Assembly: GCF_000092045.1 (NCBI RefSeq)
Contig: NC_007761.1
Coordinates: 2,607,001-2,671,000, forward strand
DNA length: 64,000 nucleotides
Reading direction: 5' to 3'
DNA from: Rhizobium etli CFN 42
Lineage (GTDB): Bacteria; Pseudomonadota; Alphaproteobacteria; Rhizobiales; Rhizobiaceae
Positions 8,835 through 17,743 of this stretch are shown here, in pieces (position 1 is the first letter of the stretch; the number at the start of each line of letters is the position of its first letter). Position numbers and translations under genes: made by a program. Under the pieces are notes generated by a model that ran no database searches, had not been told where the DNA came from, and saw only the letters and a program-made list of their open reading frames with translations.

Positions 8835-9006
8835 TCAGACGTAGGCCGTGCGGCTGCCGAACCCGCTGGTTTCGTCGAAGTTCTTCGTGCCGATCCGCTC
8901 GCTCTCGCCGGAGAATTTGGCGGCGGACTGGGGCCGGTGCCTGAGCCCTGCCGCTCTCAGCCGCTTCGATCTTGGCAATGTTGGCTTCCAGCGTCTCGAT
9001 CTTCAC
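8835..9006 (-). other. Possible small frameshifted ORF after the GreA-like gene
   Basis: A GTG at 9006 overlaps the TAG of the GreA-like gene by one base and opens MKIETLEANIAKIEAAESGR, a plausible short coiled coil. After about residue 25 the frame becomes Arg-rich and unlike protein. A different frame over 8835 to about 8930 gives FSGESERIGTKNFDETSGFG and stops at 8835-8837, which looks more natural. This suggests a small gene with a frameshift, but no homologue is recognised. Confidence 0.25.
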
Positions 9007-9488
9007 TAGGAAATGGCAATAATCTCCAGCTCCTGGCCGCCTGTCTCCACCACATCGCCGACAGCCTTGCCCATCAGCAGCTGCGCCACCGGCGAGACGT
9101 AGGAAATCGATCCCGCCTTGGGATCTGCTTCGTCTTCTCCGACGAGCCGATAGGTCTGCACGCGTCCGTCGTCGCGGGTGAAAGTGACGGTAAGGCCAAA
9201 GGCAACCACGTCGGCTGACGTAGGGTCAGGGATGAGCTGGGCCGTGCGAAGTCTGGCCGATAAGTATCGGAGATCACGTAGGGGGTTGGCAGCCTGGCGC
9301 CGTCGTTCATTTACATCTTCGATGGCGATCGCCGTATCATAGGCCGCACGAGCCTGCTGAAACTGCAGTTCGAGAGCCCTCAATCCAGCTTCCGTGACGA
9401 GGTTGGGATGCGGCGAAATTGGCCGATCCGGTAACAGGGTTTCCGAAGCGGTTTCGAAACTCTCTTCCTTGGTGAAGGCAACAGCCAA
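9006..9488 (-). CDS. GreA/GreB-family transcription elongation factor-like protein
   Basis: A 160-residue protein. Residues about 30-85 form the N-terminal coiled-coil region (LVTEAGLRALELQFQQARAA). Residues about 90-158 form the FKBP-like C-terminal domain ending in SPVAQLLMGKAVGDVVE, the GreA hallmark. Gre factors enter the RNA polymerase secondary channel and promote cleavage of backtracked RNA. Whether the acidic tip of the coiled coil is intact is unclear, so it may be a Gre-like accessory factor rather than the housekeeping GreA. The start appears to be TTG at 9488, preceded by GGAG about 8 bases upstream, an unusual start that would keep expression low. Confidence 0.8.
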   Translation of the reverse strand: MAVAFTKEESFETASETLLPDRPISPHPNLVTEAGLRALELQFQQARAAYDTAIAIEDVNERRRQAANPLRDLRYLSARLRTAQLIPDPTSADVVAFGLTVTFTRDDGRVQTYRLVGEDEADPKAGSISYVSPVAQLLMGKAVGDVVETGGQELEIIAIS

Positions 9489-9729
9489 TCAATGTCTCCG
9501 TTCTAGATGCTATGCACTTTTATGATTGGTGGGGGAATTGCCCCCGCCGGAACCATACACCGATGGCCGACAAACCGCCAATCTTGATCTGTTGCAAACG
9601 TCAACGGCCCTGGCGTTCCGGGAACGTCCTGGCGGACGTTGCGTTTATATCGACCAGACGCACTGTAGCGCAGGAGGAACGAATGCCCGGCCGGCAGCGA
9701 AAGAGCGGCGACACAGTCAGGATCAGACC
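9489..9729. other. Intergenic region upstream of mgtC-like gene
   Basis: About 240 bases with no convincing gene. It holds short dyads around 9618-9650 (GCGTTCC/GGAACG and nearby) and must contain the divergent promoters of the GreA-like and MgtC genes. No known magnesium riboswitch was recognised. Confidence 0.4.
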
Positions 9730-10449
9730 ATGCCTTCATTCCTGACAGACGCGATGCCGCTGACGCCAAGCTGGTGGGAGATCGCCCTGCGGATCATACT
9801 GACGGTGATCGCGGGCGGACTGATTGGCCTCGATCGCGAGCGCGGCGGTCACGCGGCGGGCTTCAGGACCACGATCCTGGTGGCTCTTGCCGCCTGCCTG
9901 GCGATGATCCAGGCAAACCTCCTTCTATCGACCTACGGAAAGACCTTTAGTTATTTCACTCAGATGGACGTGCTGCGCTTTCCCCTGGGCGTGCTGACGG
10001 GCGTCGGCTTCATCGGCGGCGGCGCGATCCTGAGGCGTGGCGACACGATGACCGGCGTCACCACGGCCGCGACCATGTGGTTCATGACCGTCGTCGGTCT
10101 CTGCTTCGGCGGCGGCCAGATGCTGACCGGGACGGCAGCGACCGCGGTCGCCTTCATCGTCTTGTCGCCGATGAAGCAGCTGGATCTGTGGCTGCGTTGC
10201 GAACAGAAAGCAACACTCGTCATTCACAGCTCCGAAGCCGAGTTGCCGGAACCGTCGGAGGTGCTTGGACCGTTCGGTTGCGCTGCCCAATTCGTTTCTT
10301 TTGGGCAGACCAGCGAGGGCCGACCTGGCGTCACGTTCGAACTGCGATGGATGGCCAAGGACCGCGACGCCTCCGCCCGCGCGATTTTCGATGCCCTTTC
10401 ACAGGCCTATGACGTCGCAGGATTTTCGATGCTTTCGACCTCGACATAG
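9730..10449 (+). CDS. MgtC/SapB-family membrane protein
   Basis: A 239-residue inner-membrane protein. The N-terminal four to five helices carry the MgtC signature: LIGLDRERGGHAAGFRTT, then GVLTGVGFIGGGAILRRGD and GVTTAATMWF. A soluble C-terminal domain follows. MgtC proteins are induced by low magnesium or acid and affect membrane energetics and magnesium homeostasis, with a virulence role in pathogens. I chose the ATG at 9730 because the membrane domain begins soon after; the open frame upstream to 9526 has no leader-like character. Confidence 0.9.
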   Translation: MPSFLTDAMPLTPSWWEIALRIILTVIAGGLIGLDRERGGHAAGFRTTILVALAACLAMIQANLLLSTYGKTFSYFTQMDVLRFPLGVLTGVGFIGGGAILRRGDTMTGVTTAATMWFMTVVGLCFGGGQMLTGTAATAVAFIVLSPMKQLDLWLRCEQKATLVIHSSEAELPEPSEVLGPFGCAAQFVSFGQTSEGRPGVTFELRWMAKDRDASARAIFDALSQAYDVAGFSMLSTST

Positions 10450-10470
10450 GTCTCGCCGGCTGTTGAACGA

Positions 10471-10656
10471 CTACTTGGAGACATGCTCGGGTTTGCCCTT
10501 GGTCTTGGTCGATGCAAATTCCTCGAGTTGTTTTTCACTCATGGATTCTTCCATCTGCTTCGAAGCTCCCCTGAGCTCCTTCTTAGGCGTCTCTCCGCGT
10601 TTGGCTGAAAGTGCGGCACCTGCCGCCTTCTGCTGGGCCTTGGATTTGGCTGGCAT
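10471..10656 (-). CDS. DUF3008 small basic protein
   Basis: A 61-residue Lys/Ala/Glu-rich protein beginning MPAKSKAQQKAAGAALSAKR and ending in a KGKPEHV segment, diagnostic of DUF3008. The family is small, highly charged and probably intrinsically disordered, and is often found among stress-response genes. GAGGAGA precedes the ATG. It sits next to the DUF2171 gene on the same strand. Function is unknown. Confidence 0.85.
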   Translation of the reverse strand: MPAKSKAQQKAAGAALSAKRGETPKKELRGASKQMEESMSEKQLEEFASTKTKGKPEHVSK

Positions 10657-10735
10657 ACTCGATCTCCTCTCGTCCGGACGAGGCTGGAGGCCCCGTTGCA
10701 GGAGGGCCGCAGCCTGAGCCGCAGCCTCTCACTCC

Positions 10736-10969
10736 TCAATTGATGGTGGCCCACTGGCTGCGAACATCCCGGGCATTCTTCGACAGGTGAACATGGGCGT
10801 CGACGTGATCGACCCAATCGAGTGGAATCAGATGATGTTTGCCGTCCTCCGAGTCAGTTTTCGTCAGCTTGATGCGGGTCGGACCGTCAAGCTGATCCAC
10901 CGTTCCGACGTGTGTGCCGTCGGCAGCCCGCACTTCCATATGTTCACGGATCTGATCTGCGGAAATCAT
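10736..10969 (-). CDS. DUF2171 protein
   Basis: A 77-residue protein starting MISADQIREHMEVRAADGTH. This is the DUF2171 pattern, a small PRC-barrel-like fold (VGTVDQLDGPTRIKLTK, HHLIPLDWVDHVD). The ATG at 10969 has a GGAGGAAA ribosome site and the family always starts at this methionine; the longer open frame to 11107 is not used. DUF2171 genes are widespread in Rhizobiales and are often stress-induced; the molecular role is unknown. Confidence 0.85.
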   Translation of the reverse strand: MISADQIREHMEVRAADGTHVGTVDQLDGPTRIKLTKTDSEDGKHHLIPLDWVDHVDAHVHLSKNARDVRSQWATIN

Positions 10970-11198
10970 CGTTTCCTCCTTTGCATCATTGGCAGTTACC
11001 AAGCGCCAACGATGGGGAGCGGAGTTGGTTCCAAGCCATCTTGCCACAGACCACATTGTGACTGTCGGTACTAAACAGATGAGGTCGGAAACAACGAAAT
11101 TTGACACGGATATGCGGTTAACGATTCACATTTCAGCTGCCCTCACCCAACACATCTCCGTGAACCCGGGCTTCCAATCCCGGAAGCGTCATGCCAGT

Positions 11199-11588
11199 AT
11201 GTGGTCTATGAATCTCCTGAAGGCCCTCCATCGCCTATTCCTGCTCGTCACGATGCTCGCGGTCATCCTTGGCCCGGCCAGCATCGGGCTGGCAGGCAGC
11301 GCCATGGCCTCTTTTTCGCCGGCGATGACTGGCGACATGAATTCCATGGCCGGAATGAAGATGGCGGAGGAGATGCCGTGCTGTCCGGAAAAGCGGCCCG
11401 TCAAGCCGGACTGTGCAAAGGGCTGCCCGCTGTCACTCGTGTGCACGACGTCGATCTTCGCTCACGTCTCCGGCGGCCACGGCTGGTCATTCGCGGTTTC
11501 ATGGCGGTCCCACCGCTACGATCTGATGCACCCGTCGCAACTGACGTCGGCCTTTGTCGATCCTCCCGCCCGCCCTCCAAAAGCCTGA
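11199..11588 (+). CDS. Small secreted Met/Cys-rich protein of the copper region
   Basis: About 129 residues. It has a signal peptide or N-terminal membrane anchor (LFLLVTMLAVILGPASIGLAG). A Met-rich stretch follows (MTGDMNSMAGMKMAEEM), then a Cys cluster CC-x8-DCAKGC-x5-C, and a Pro-rich tail VDPPARPPKA. Met and Cys clusters suggest periplasmic Cu(I) binding. It is the first gene of the copper region and shares its layout with the proteins at 17384, 19784 and 21328. The start is uncertain: ATG at 11199 or 11208. Function is inferred. Confidence 0.6.
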   Translation: MWSMNLLKALHRLFLLVTMLAVILGPASIGLAGSAMASFSPAMTGDMNSMAGMKMAEEMPCCPEKRPVKPDCAKGCPLSLVCTTSIFAHVSGGHGWSFAVSWRSHRYDLMHPSQLTSAFVDPPARPPKA

Positions 11589-11716
11589 TCTCAATTCATT
11601 CTTGAAACACGCCTGCGGTTCACACCGGACGCGCATATGCGTTCGTTGGAATCCGATGGCCATCAATTTTGCCCGAGGACGCGATCAGGAGATCCGTCCC
11701 GATGAGATCGGAAATC

Positions 11717-12121
11717 ATGAACAAGACTTCCTTTTCAGCAGGAGCGATGCTCCTTGCCGGCGCGCTGATCGTCGGCTCCGCCACCGCGTCCTACGCAGCC
11801 GCGCAGGACTATGAATTTCAACCGATTTCGACCGAGGTCAACCAGGGCCAGGGATCGCTGGTCTCCGTCCGTTTGGTCGACAAGCGGACGGGCAAGCCCG
11901 TTCCCGATGCCGTCATCTTCACCACCCGCATGGACATGGCCCCCGAGGGCATGGAGATGATGACGACTCCCGTCGAGGCGGCGGCTTCGACGGAACCTGG
12001 CGTCTACGCCTTCAAGACGGACTTCACCATGGCCGGCGGCTGGCGCTTCAAGCTCGCCGCCAAGGTCCAGGGCGAGCCGGACACCGTCCAGGGCGAACTC
12101 GTCCTGAAGGCTGCTCCTTGA
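11717..12121 (+). CDS. Secreted FixH/YtkA-like protein of the cus operon
   Basis: A 134-residue protein with a signal peptide (SFSAGAMLLAGALIVGSATA, cleavage near residue 29). A beta-sandwich-like region follows: GSLVSVRLVDKRTGKPVPDA, the Met-rich TRMDMAPEGMEMM, and TMAGGWRFKLAAKVQGE. The pattern resembles YtkA/FixH-type periplasmic domains often placed beside CusB. The methionines suit Cu(I) or Ag(I). It is the first gene of the cusBA operon: its TGA overlaps the TTG of the next gene. It may act as a periplasmic partner of the pump; this is inferred from context. Confidence 0.8.
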   Translation: MNKTSFSAGAMLLAGALIVGSATASYAAAQDYEFQPISTEVNQGQGSLVSVRLVDKRTGKPVPDAVIFTTRMDMAPEGMEMMTTPVEAAASTEPGVYAFKTDFTMAGGWRFKLAAKVQGEPDTVQGELVLKAAP

Positions 12122-13548
12122 GCACTCCATCGCGCGTGGCAGCCACGCTCTCCCTCGCCGTATTGCTCGGCGGGGGAGGCTATTGGGCTGGCACGAACAA
12201 CCTGGTCTCGTCGCTTCCCTTCGATCTGGCCGTAACGGCGCTCGCCACGCCCGCGCCCATGGCCGTCCCAACCGGAGCGATCGTCTACTACCGCCATCCG
12301 GACGGGCTGCCGCAGTTCTCCCCGACCCCGAAGAACACCGACGACAGCCGTCCCTTCGTCGCCGTGCATGCAAGCGAGGACGTGAGCTTCGAGGACGAGG
12401 CGAAAGCCCCCTCATCTACCAAGGCGGCCGATGCCGCGCCGACAGAGCCTGCCAAAGGCCGCATCCTCTACTACCGCAATCCGATGGGCCTGCCCGACAC
12501 CTCGAAGGTGCCGAAAAAGGACTCGATGGGCATGGACTACATTCCCGTCTACGAGGGCGAGCAGTCCGACGCCTCGACCGTCAAGGTCTCACTCGGCAAG
12601 CTGCAGCGCACGGGCGTGAAGACGGCAACCGCCGAGATGGCCAGCGTCGGCCGCGCGGTGCGCGTGCCGGGCACTGTGGCACTCGATGAGCGCCTTGTCA
12701 GCATCATCTCGATGCGGACGGATTCCTTCGTCGACGATGTCGCCAATGTCACGACGGGCGACCAAATCGGCAAGGGCGAGAAGCTCTTCCGCTTCTATTC
12801 CAGGGAAGTCGCGACGGCCGCCTCGGAATACGCTGCAGGCCTGAATGGCTCGCGTGGCAATGATGAAGCCTCGGCACTGCGCCTGAAGAATCTCGGCGTG
12901 CCGCCAGAGGTGATCGAAGGCATCGCGAGGACACGCCAGGTGCCGACGAGCATGACCTACACCGCCCCGCGCGATGGCATCATCCTCGAGCGCACGGCGG
13001 CTGCGGGCATGATGGCCAAGCCCGGCGACGTGCTGTTCCGCATCGCGGACGTTTCCAACATGTGGGTGATCGCTGACGTTCCCGAATACGATCTTGCCTC
13101 CGTCGCTTTTGGCGCGAAGGCGGATATTACGATCCGCAGCCTTCCCGGCAGGACTTTCCGCGGCACCGTCGACCTCGTCTATCCCGAGGTGGAGACGCAG
13201 ACGCGCACGACCAAGGTCCGCATCGAACTTTCCAACCCCGACGGCATGCTGCGCGCCAACATGTATGCCGATGTCGAGATCGAGGCGGGCGCGCCGAATC
13301 CTGTCGTCGCCGTGCCCAACAGCGCCGTCGTCGACACGGGCGACCGTCAGGTCGTCTTCATCGACAGGGGCGACGGAAAATTCGAGCCGAAGGATGTGAC
13401 CCTGGGCGTCCGCGGCGACGACAGCACGGAGATCCGGCAGGGCGTTGCCGCCGGCGACAAGGTCGTCGTCTCCGCCAACTTCCTTCTCGACGCCGAAAGC
13501 AACCTGAACTCGGCCCTCAGTGCCATGACCGAGGAGGCCAAGCCATGA
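12118..13548 (+). CDS. cusB: CusB-type efflux RND adaptor subunit
   Basis: A 476-residue membrane-fusion protein linking the inner-membrane pump to an outer-membrane channel. Two copies of a heavy-metal-binding domain lie at the N terminus: residues about 54-86 (IVYYRHPDGLPQFSPTP, degenerate) and 115-146 (ILYYRNPMGLPDTSKVPKKD then SMGMDYIPVY, intact). A barrel-sandwich/hairpin adaptor body follows. The start is TTG at 12118, overlapping the preceding stop (TTGA), and its own stop overlaps the cusA start (ATGA), so translation is coupled. The substrate is Cu(I)/Ag(I) by family. The doubled metal domain is unusual enough to note. Confidence 0.92.
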   Translation: MSTPSRVAATLSLAVLLGGGGYWAGTNNLVSSLPFDLAVTALATPAPMAVPTGAIVYYRHPDGLPQFSPTPKNTDDSRPFVAVHASEDVSFEDEAKAPSSTKAADAAPTEPAKGRILYYRNPMGLPDTSKVPKKDSMGMDYIPVYEGEQSDASTVKVSLGKLQRTGVKTATAEMASVGRAVRVPGTVALDERLVSIISMRTDSFVDDVANVTTGDQIGKGEKLFRFYSREVATAASEYAAGLNGSRGNDEASALRLKNLGVPPEVIEGIARTRQVPTSMTYTAPRDGIILERTAAAGMMAKPGDVLFRIADVSNMWVIADVPEYDLASVAFGAKADITIRSLPGRTFRGTVDLVYPEVETQTRTTKVRIELSNPDGMLRANMYADVEIEAGAPNPVVAVPNSAVVDTGDRQVVFIDRGDGKFEPKDVTLGVRGDDSTEIRQGVAAGDKVVVSANFLLDAESNLNSALSAMTEEAKP

Positions 13549-16500
13549 TCTCCCGCGTCATTTCCTGGTCCGCTCACAATCTCGTGCTGATCTTCGTCGG
13601 CGCGGCGGTCGCGGTGGCGGGTGGCATCTACGCGCTGCGCTCTCTGCCGCTCGACGCCATTCCCGACCTCTCCGACGTGCAGGTCATCGTCTACACCGAA
13701 TATCCCGGTCAGGCCCCGCAAGTGGTCGAGGACCAGGTTACCTATCCGCTAACCACCTCGATGCTGACAGTGCCGAAGTCGAAGGTCGTGCGCGGCTTCT
13801 CCTTCTTCGGCGTCTCCTTCGTATACGTGATATTCGACGACGGCACCGATCCCTATTGGGCGCGCAGCCGTGTCCTCGAATATCTGAACGCGGCCTCGAG
13901 CCGCCTGCCACAGGGTGTCACGCCGACGCTCGGTCCGGATGCGACTGGAGTGGGCTGGGTCTATCAGTATGCAGTGGTCGCTAAGGAGCTGTCCCTGGCC
14001 GAGCTGCGCTCGCTGCAGGACTGGATAGTGCGCTTTGGGGTTTCGAAGTCCGAAGGAGTGGCCGAGGTCGCGAGCGTCGGCGGCTTCGTCAAGCAATATT
14101 CCATCGTCGTAGATCCGGCCCGCCTCAAGTCCCAAGGTGTATCGCTCAACGATGTCGCCAATGCCGTGCGCGCCAGCAATATCGACGTCGGTGGCCGTAC
14201 CGTCGAACTCTCCGAATTCGAGTTCATGGTGCGCGGCCGCGGCTATCTCAAGGGCATCCCCGACATCGAGAACATCGTACTCAAGAGCCAGAATGGTGTG
14301 CCGCTCAAGCTCGGGGATATGGCGAAGGTCGAGCTCGTGCCGGATGAGCGGCGCGGCGTCACCGAGCTGAACGGCGAAGGGGAGGTCGCAAGCGGCATCG
14401 TGCTCCAGCGCTTCGGTGCCAATGCGCTCACCGTCATCGACAACGCCAAGAAGAGCCTGGAGTCGGTCAAGGGCAGTCTTCCGGCAGGAACCGAGATCGT
14501 GCCCGTCTACGACCGCTCGACCCTGATCGAAGCAGCGATCGAGACGTTGAAGGGCACGCTGGTGGAGGAATCCATCGTCGTCGCCCTGGTGACGATCGCC
14601 TTCCTTCTGCATGTCCGAAGCGCGCTCGTCGCCATCGTCATGCTTCCGGTCGGCATTCTGATTGCCTTCATCGCCATGCGGCTGCTTGGTCTCGGCGCCA
14701 ACATCATGAGCCTCGGCGGCATCGCCATCGCCATTGGCGCGATGATCGATGCCGCGATCGTCATGATCGAGAACGCCCACAAGCATCTCGAGCGGGCGCC
14801 GCCCGACAAGCTTCGGACCGAGATCCTTGTGGAGGCGGCCAGCGAGGTCGGCCCGCCGCTGTTCTTCAGCCTGCTGATCATCACCGTGTCGTTCCTCCCG
14901 ATCTTCACTCTGGAATCGCAGGAAGGCCGCCTGTTCGGGCCGCTCGCCTTCACCAAGACCTTCTCGATGGCAGCCGCAGCACTTCTGTCGGTGATGCTGG
15001 TACCCGCTTTGATGGTCGTCTTCGTCCGCGGGCATATCGTGCCCGAACAGAAGAATCCGGTGAACCGTGTCCTGATCTGGCTCTACCGCCCGGCCATTTC
15101 CGGGGTGCTCAAGGTGAAATCGCTCACGATCCTCGCCGCCGTCGCCATCCTGGCGGCGACCGTCTGGCCGGCGCACCATATCGGCAGCGAGTTCATGCCC
15201 AATCTCGATGAGGGCACGCTGATGTACATGCCGACCACCCTGCCCGGCATATCCGTCACCAAGGCTGCCGAACTGATGCAGACGCAGGACCGGATCATCA
15301 AGTCCTTTCCGGAAGTTGAAAGCGTCTTCGGCAAGGTCGGGCGTGCGCTCACCGCCACCGACCCCGCGCCAACCGAGATGTTCGAGACGATCATCACCCT
15401 GAAGCCGAAATCGCAGTGGCGGCCCAGGGTGACCACCGAAAGCCTGAAACAGGAAATGGATGCTGCCCTGCAGTTTCCGGGCGTCTCGAACGCCTGGACG
15501 ATGCCGATCCGAGCCCGCATCGACATGCTCTCAACCGGGATCAGGACCCCAGTCGGCGTCAAGGTCTATGGCACCGACCTCGGCGAGATGGAGAACATCG
15601 CCCGCCAGATCGAGGGCGTGCTGAAGACGGTCTCCGGAACGTCGAGCGCCTATGCGGAACGGGTGATCGGTGGCTATTATCTGGATATCGTTCCTGATCG
15701 TACCGCGCTTGGCCGATATGGCCTGACGGTCAGCGACATCCAGGACGTTGTCGGCATGGCGCTCGGCTCCGAGGTCGTCACCTCGACCGTCGAGGGACGG
15801 GAACGCTACGGAGTCGCGATCCGCTATCCAAGGGCCTTCCGCAGCGATCCGCAGGCGATCGCCAGGGACGTGCAGGTCTCGCTTCCCGGCGGCGGAACGG
15901 TACCGCTCGGCGAGGTCGCGGACGTGAGGCTGACCCGCGGTGCCACGACGATCCGCACCGAGAACGGCCAGCTTGCCGTCTACACCTTCGTCGACATCGC
16001 CAACCGCGATCTCGGCGGCTATGTTGCGGAAGCCCGGCAGGCGGTGTCCAAGAGCGTGAAGCTGCTGCCCGGCTATTCCGTCGCATGGAGCGGTCAGTTC
16101 GAATATCTCCAACGCGCCGAGGCGCGCCTCGCCATCGTCGTCCCCCTGACGCTGGCGCTGATCTTCCTGCTGCTCTATCTGAACTTCAAGGCGCTGACCG
16201 AGACGATGATCGTCATGCTGTCCCTGCCCTTCGCGCTCGTCGGCGGCATCTGGCTGATGTGGTGGATGGGTTTCAACGCCTCGGTAGCGGTCGCAGTCGG
16301 CTTTATCGCCCTTGCAGGAGTGGCCGCCGAAACCGGGGTGATCATGCTGATCTACCTCGAGCACGCCTTGAAGGAACAGCGCGAAGCCTGCGAAAAAGAA
16401 GACCGGCCCTTCTCGAAGCTGGACCTGAACAGGGCGATTATGGTCGGCGCGGTCGAGCGCGTCCGGCCGAAGATGATGACGGTCGTCGCCATCATGGCCG

Positions 16501-16715
16501 GTCTGGTGCCGATCCTCTGGCGGACGGGCACCGGCTCGGAGATCATGCAGCGCATCGCCGTACCGATGATCGGCGGCATGGTGTCGTCGACTTTGCTGAC
16601 GTTGATCGTCATCCCGGCAGTCTACGCATTGGTCAAGGGATGGGGGCTGCCATCCGCGTCCGCGCAGAAGCAGTCGATCGCGGAGGACGAGCGCAGTCTC
16701 GAGGCGGCAGAATGA
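13545..16715 (+). CDS. cusA: CusA-type heavy-metal efflux RND pump
   Basis: A 1056-residue proton-driven inner-membrane pump for Cu(I)/Ag(I). Motifs include the N-terminal SLPLDAIPDLSDVQVIVYTE, GAMIDAAIVMIENAHKHLE in the transmembrane relay, GSEFMPNLDEGTLMYMPTT, and a late VRPKMMTVVAIMAGLVPILW. Two sets of membrane helices flank large periplasmic loops with Met residues. Length is normal. It works as a trimer with CusB and an outer-membrane factor, here encoded separately at 22053. Long open frames on the opposite strand are compositional shadows. Confidence 0.95.
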   Translation: MISRVISWSAHNLVLIFVGAAVAVAGGIYALRSLPLDAIPDLSDVQVIVYTEYPGQAPQVVEDQVTYPLTTSMLTVPKSKVVRGFSFFGVSFVYVIFDDGTDPYWARSRVLEYLNAASSRLPQGVTPTLGPDATGVGWVYQYAVVAKELSLAELRSLQDWIVRFGVSKSEGVAEVASVGGFVKQYSIVVDPARLKSQGVSLNDVANAVRASNIDVGGRTVELSEFEFMVRGRGYLKGIPDIENIVLKSQNGVPLKLGDMAKVELVPDERRGVTELNGEGEVASGIVLQRFGANALTVIDNAKKSLESVKGSLPAGTEIVPVYDRSTLIEAAIETLKGTLVEESIVVALVTIAFLLHVRSALVAIVMLPVGILIAFIAMRLLGLGANIMSLGGIAIAIGAMIDAAIVMIENAHKHLERAPPDKLRTEILVEAASEVGPPLFFSLLIITVSFLPIFTLESQEGRLFGPLAFTKTFSMAAAALLSVMLVPALMVVFVRGHIVPEQKNPVNRVLIWLYRPAISGVLKVKSLTILAAVAILAATVWPAHHIGSEFMPNLDEGTLMYMPTTLPGISVTKAAELMQTQDRIIKSFPEVESVFGKVGRALTATDPAPTEMFETIITLKPKSQWRPRVTTESLKQEMDAALQFPGVSNAWTMPIRARIDMLSTGIRTPVGVKVYGTDLGEMENIARQIEGVLKTVSGTSSAYAERVIGGYYLDIVPDRTALGRYGLTVSDIQDVVGMALGSEVVTSTVEGRERYGVAIRYPRAFRSDPQAIARDVQVSLPGGGTVPLGEVADVRLTRGATTIRTENGQLAVYTFVDIANRDLGGYVAEARQAVSKSVKLLPGYSVAWSGQFEYLQRAEARLAIVVPLTLALIFLLLYLNFKALTETMIVMLSLPFALVGGIWLMWWMGFNASVAVAVGFIALAGVAAETGVIMLIYLEHALKEQREACEKEDRPFSKLDLNRAIMVGAVERVRPKMMTVVAIMAGLVPILWRTGTGSEIMQRIAVPMIGGMVSSTLLTLIVIPAVYALVKGWGLPSASAQKQSIAEDERSLEAAE

Positions 16716-16793
16716 AAGGAAGTGATGATGGGTGTTTAAGGTTCTCCGCCCCTAGAATCCAAGTGGCGGCGCAGACTATCCCGACAGGATTCG

Positions 16794-17453
16794 TCACTCC
16801 CCTCCATCGAATGGATCGGCCAGCGCAGCCACTGGACGGCTGATCGGGCACTTGATGACCGAGACCTTCGCTGCGAGCTTTTCGCCGCCGTTTTCCTTGA
16901 GTAGCGTACGGAAGGTCGGGTGCATCCCGCCATCCTGGTAGGCGAGCGGTATGAAGCTTTTGCCTTCCAGTTCCTTGTACTTCTGGTCATCGGCGGACGT
17001 CTTCGCGACGACTGCCGGATCGGGCTGATCGATGCGCTGAGGGCATGCTGCGAGCGGATCCGGTGGGTCGCCGTCCTTGAACTCGGCGTCGAAGATGTAC
17101 TTCCTGCTGCAGGCGGCGACCCTCGGCTCGCGGCGTCGAACTTCAAAGATGTCGTAGCCTTCCTTGAGGTTTTTCCAGAAGGCGAAATTCGGGTCGTCGC
17201 GATGGGCGGCCAGGTTCTGTGGCGTCATCCGGAACGGGTAGGCCTGCACCTGGAACGCTTGCTGCCCGCCCCTCAGGGCTTTCTCGACGACGGCGTAGAT
17301 TTCACCAACTCCCTGGTCGGTCAGGGCAAAGCACCCCGAGGACGAGCAGGCGCCATGCACCATGAGAGCCTCGCCGGAATAACCTAGCGCGGCCTCCAGT
17401 CTGTTCGGATAGCCGAGGTTGAAAAAGCGATAGGGGGACGCTGTTCGACAGGG
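16794..17453 (-). pseudogene. 5'-truncated YafK-type L,D-transpeptidase
   Basis: The frame encodes PYRFFNLGYPNRLEAALGYS, then the YkuD active-site motif MVHGACSSSGCFALTD with the catalytic Cys, and a normal YafK C terminus. It is bounded upstream by an in-frame TGA at 17454-17456. The signal peptide and the first half of the catalytic domain are missing. The break point falls inside the end of the 17384 gene, indicating a deletion or recombination junction near 17435. An internal ATG at 17361-17363 could start a 189-residue product that keeps the Cys but not a full fold, so activity is unlikely. The intact enzymes remodel peptidoglycan in the periplasm. Confidence 0.75.
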
Positions 17454-17743
17454 TCAAGAGTGCCGACGAGGGCGATGGGAGCGACGACGATAAACGTGAT
17501 GGTGTCGGGGTGCGAATAATGGGCTTCTGACGCCTGCGCGATGATGCCGTCCTGTTGGCAGTGCGTTCCCGAGATGGATCGACCATCACTGCGATGGTGG
17601 CCTTCGGAGGTCGCAGGAACACTGACGAAGACGGGAGCGGCGTGACCATGATCGGCAGGCCCGGCGATGCAGGACGCGGCAAGCGAACCCAGCAACATCA
17701 TGGTCGCGACGAAGACGTTGATCAGAAGGCGCATAGGCTCCAT
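17384..17743 (-). CDS. Small secreted His-containing protein of the copper region
   Basis: A 119-residue protein with a signal peptide (LINVFVATMMLLGSLAASC). The mature part contains scattered His and Cys (PADHGHAAP, EGHHRSDGR, GTHCQQDG, EAHYSHPD). The tail LDPVEQRPPIA resembles the Pro-rich tails of the proteins at 11199, 19784 and 21328. The last 14 residues or so are probably read-through into L,D-transpeptidase DNA after a rearrangement, so the original stop lay near RPP. Periplasmic metal binding is inferred from ligands and context; no named family is recognised. Confidence 0.6.
   Translation of the reverse strand: MEPMRLLINVFVATMMLLGSLAASCIAGPADHGHAAPVFVSVPATSEGHHRSDGRSISGTHCQQDGIIAQASEAHYSHPDTITFIVVAPIALVGTLDPVEQRPPIAFSTSAIRTDWRPR

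Noticed and set aside
13749..15179. Long 476-codon open frame antisense to cusA
   Set aside because: High GC third positions create long antisense frames; its product is His/Asp/Arg-rich and without domains, while cusA on the other strand is unmistakable.
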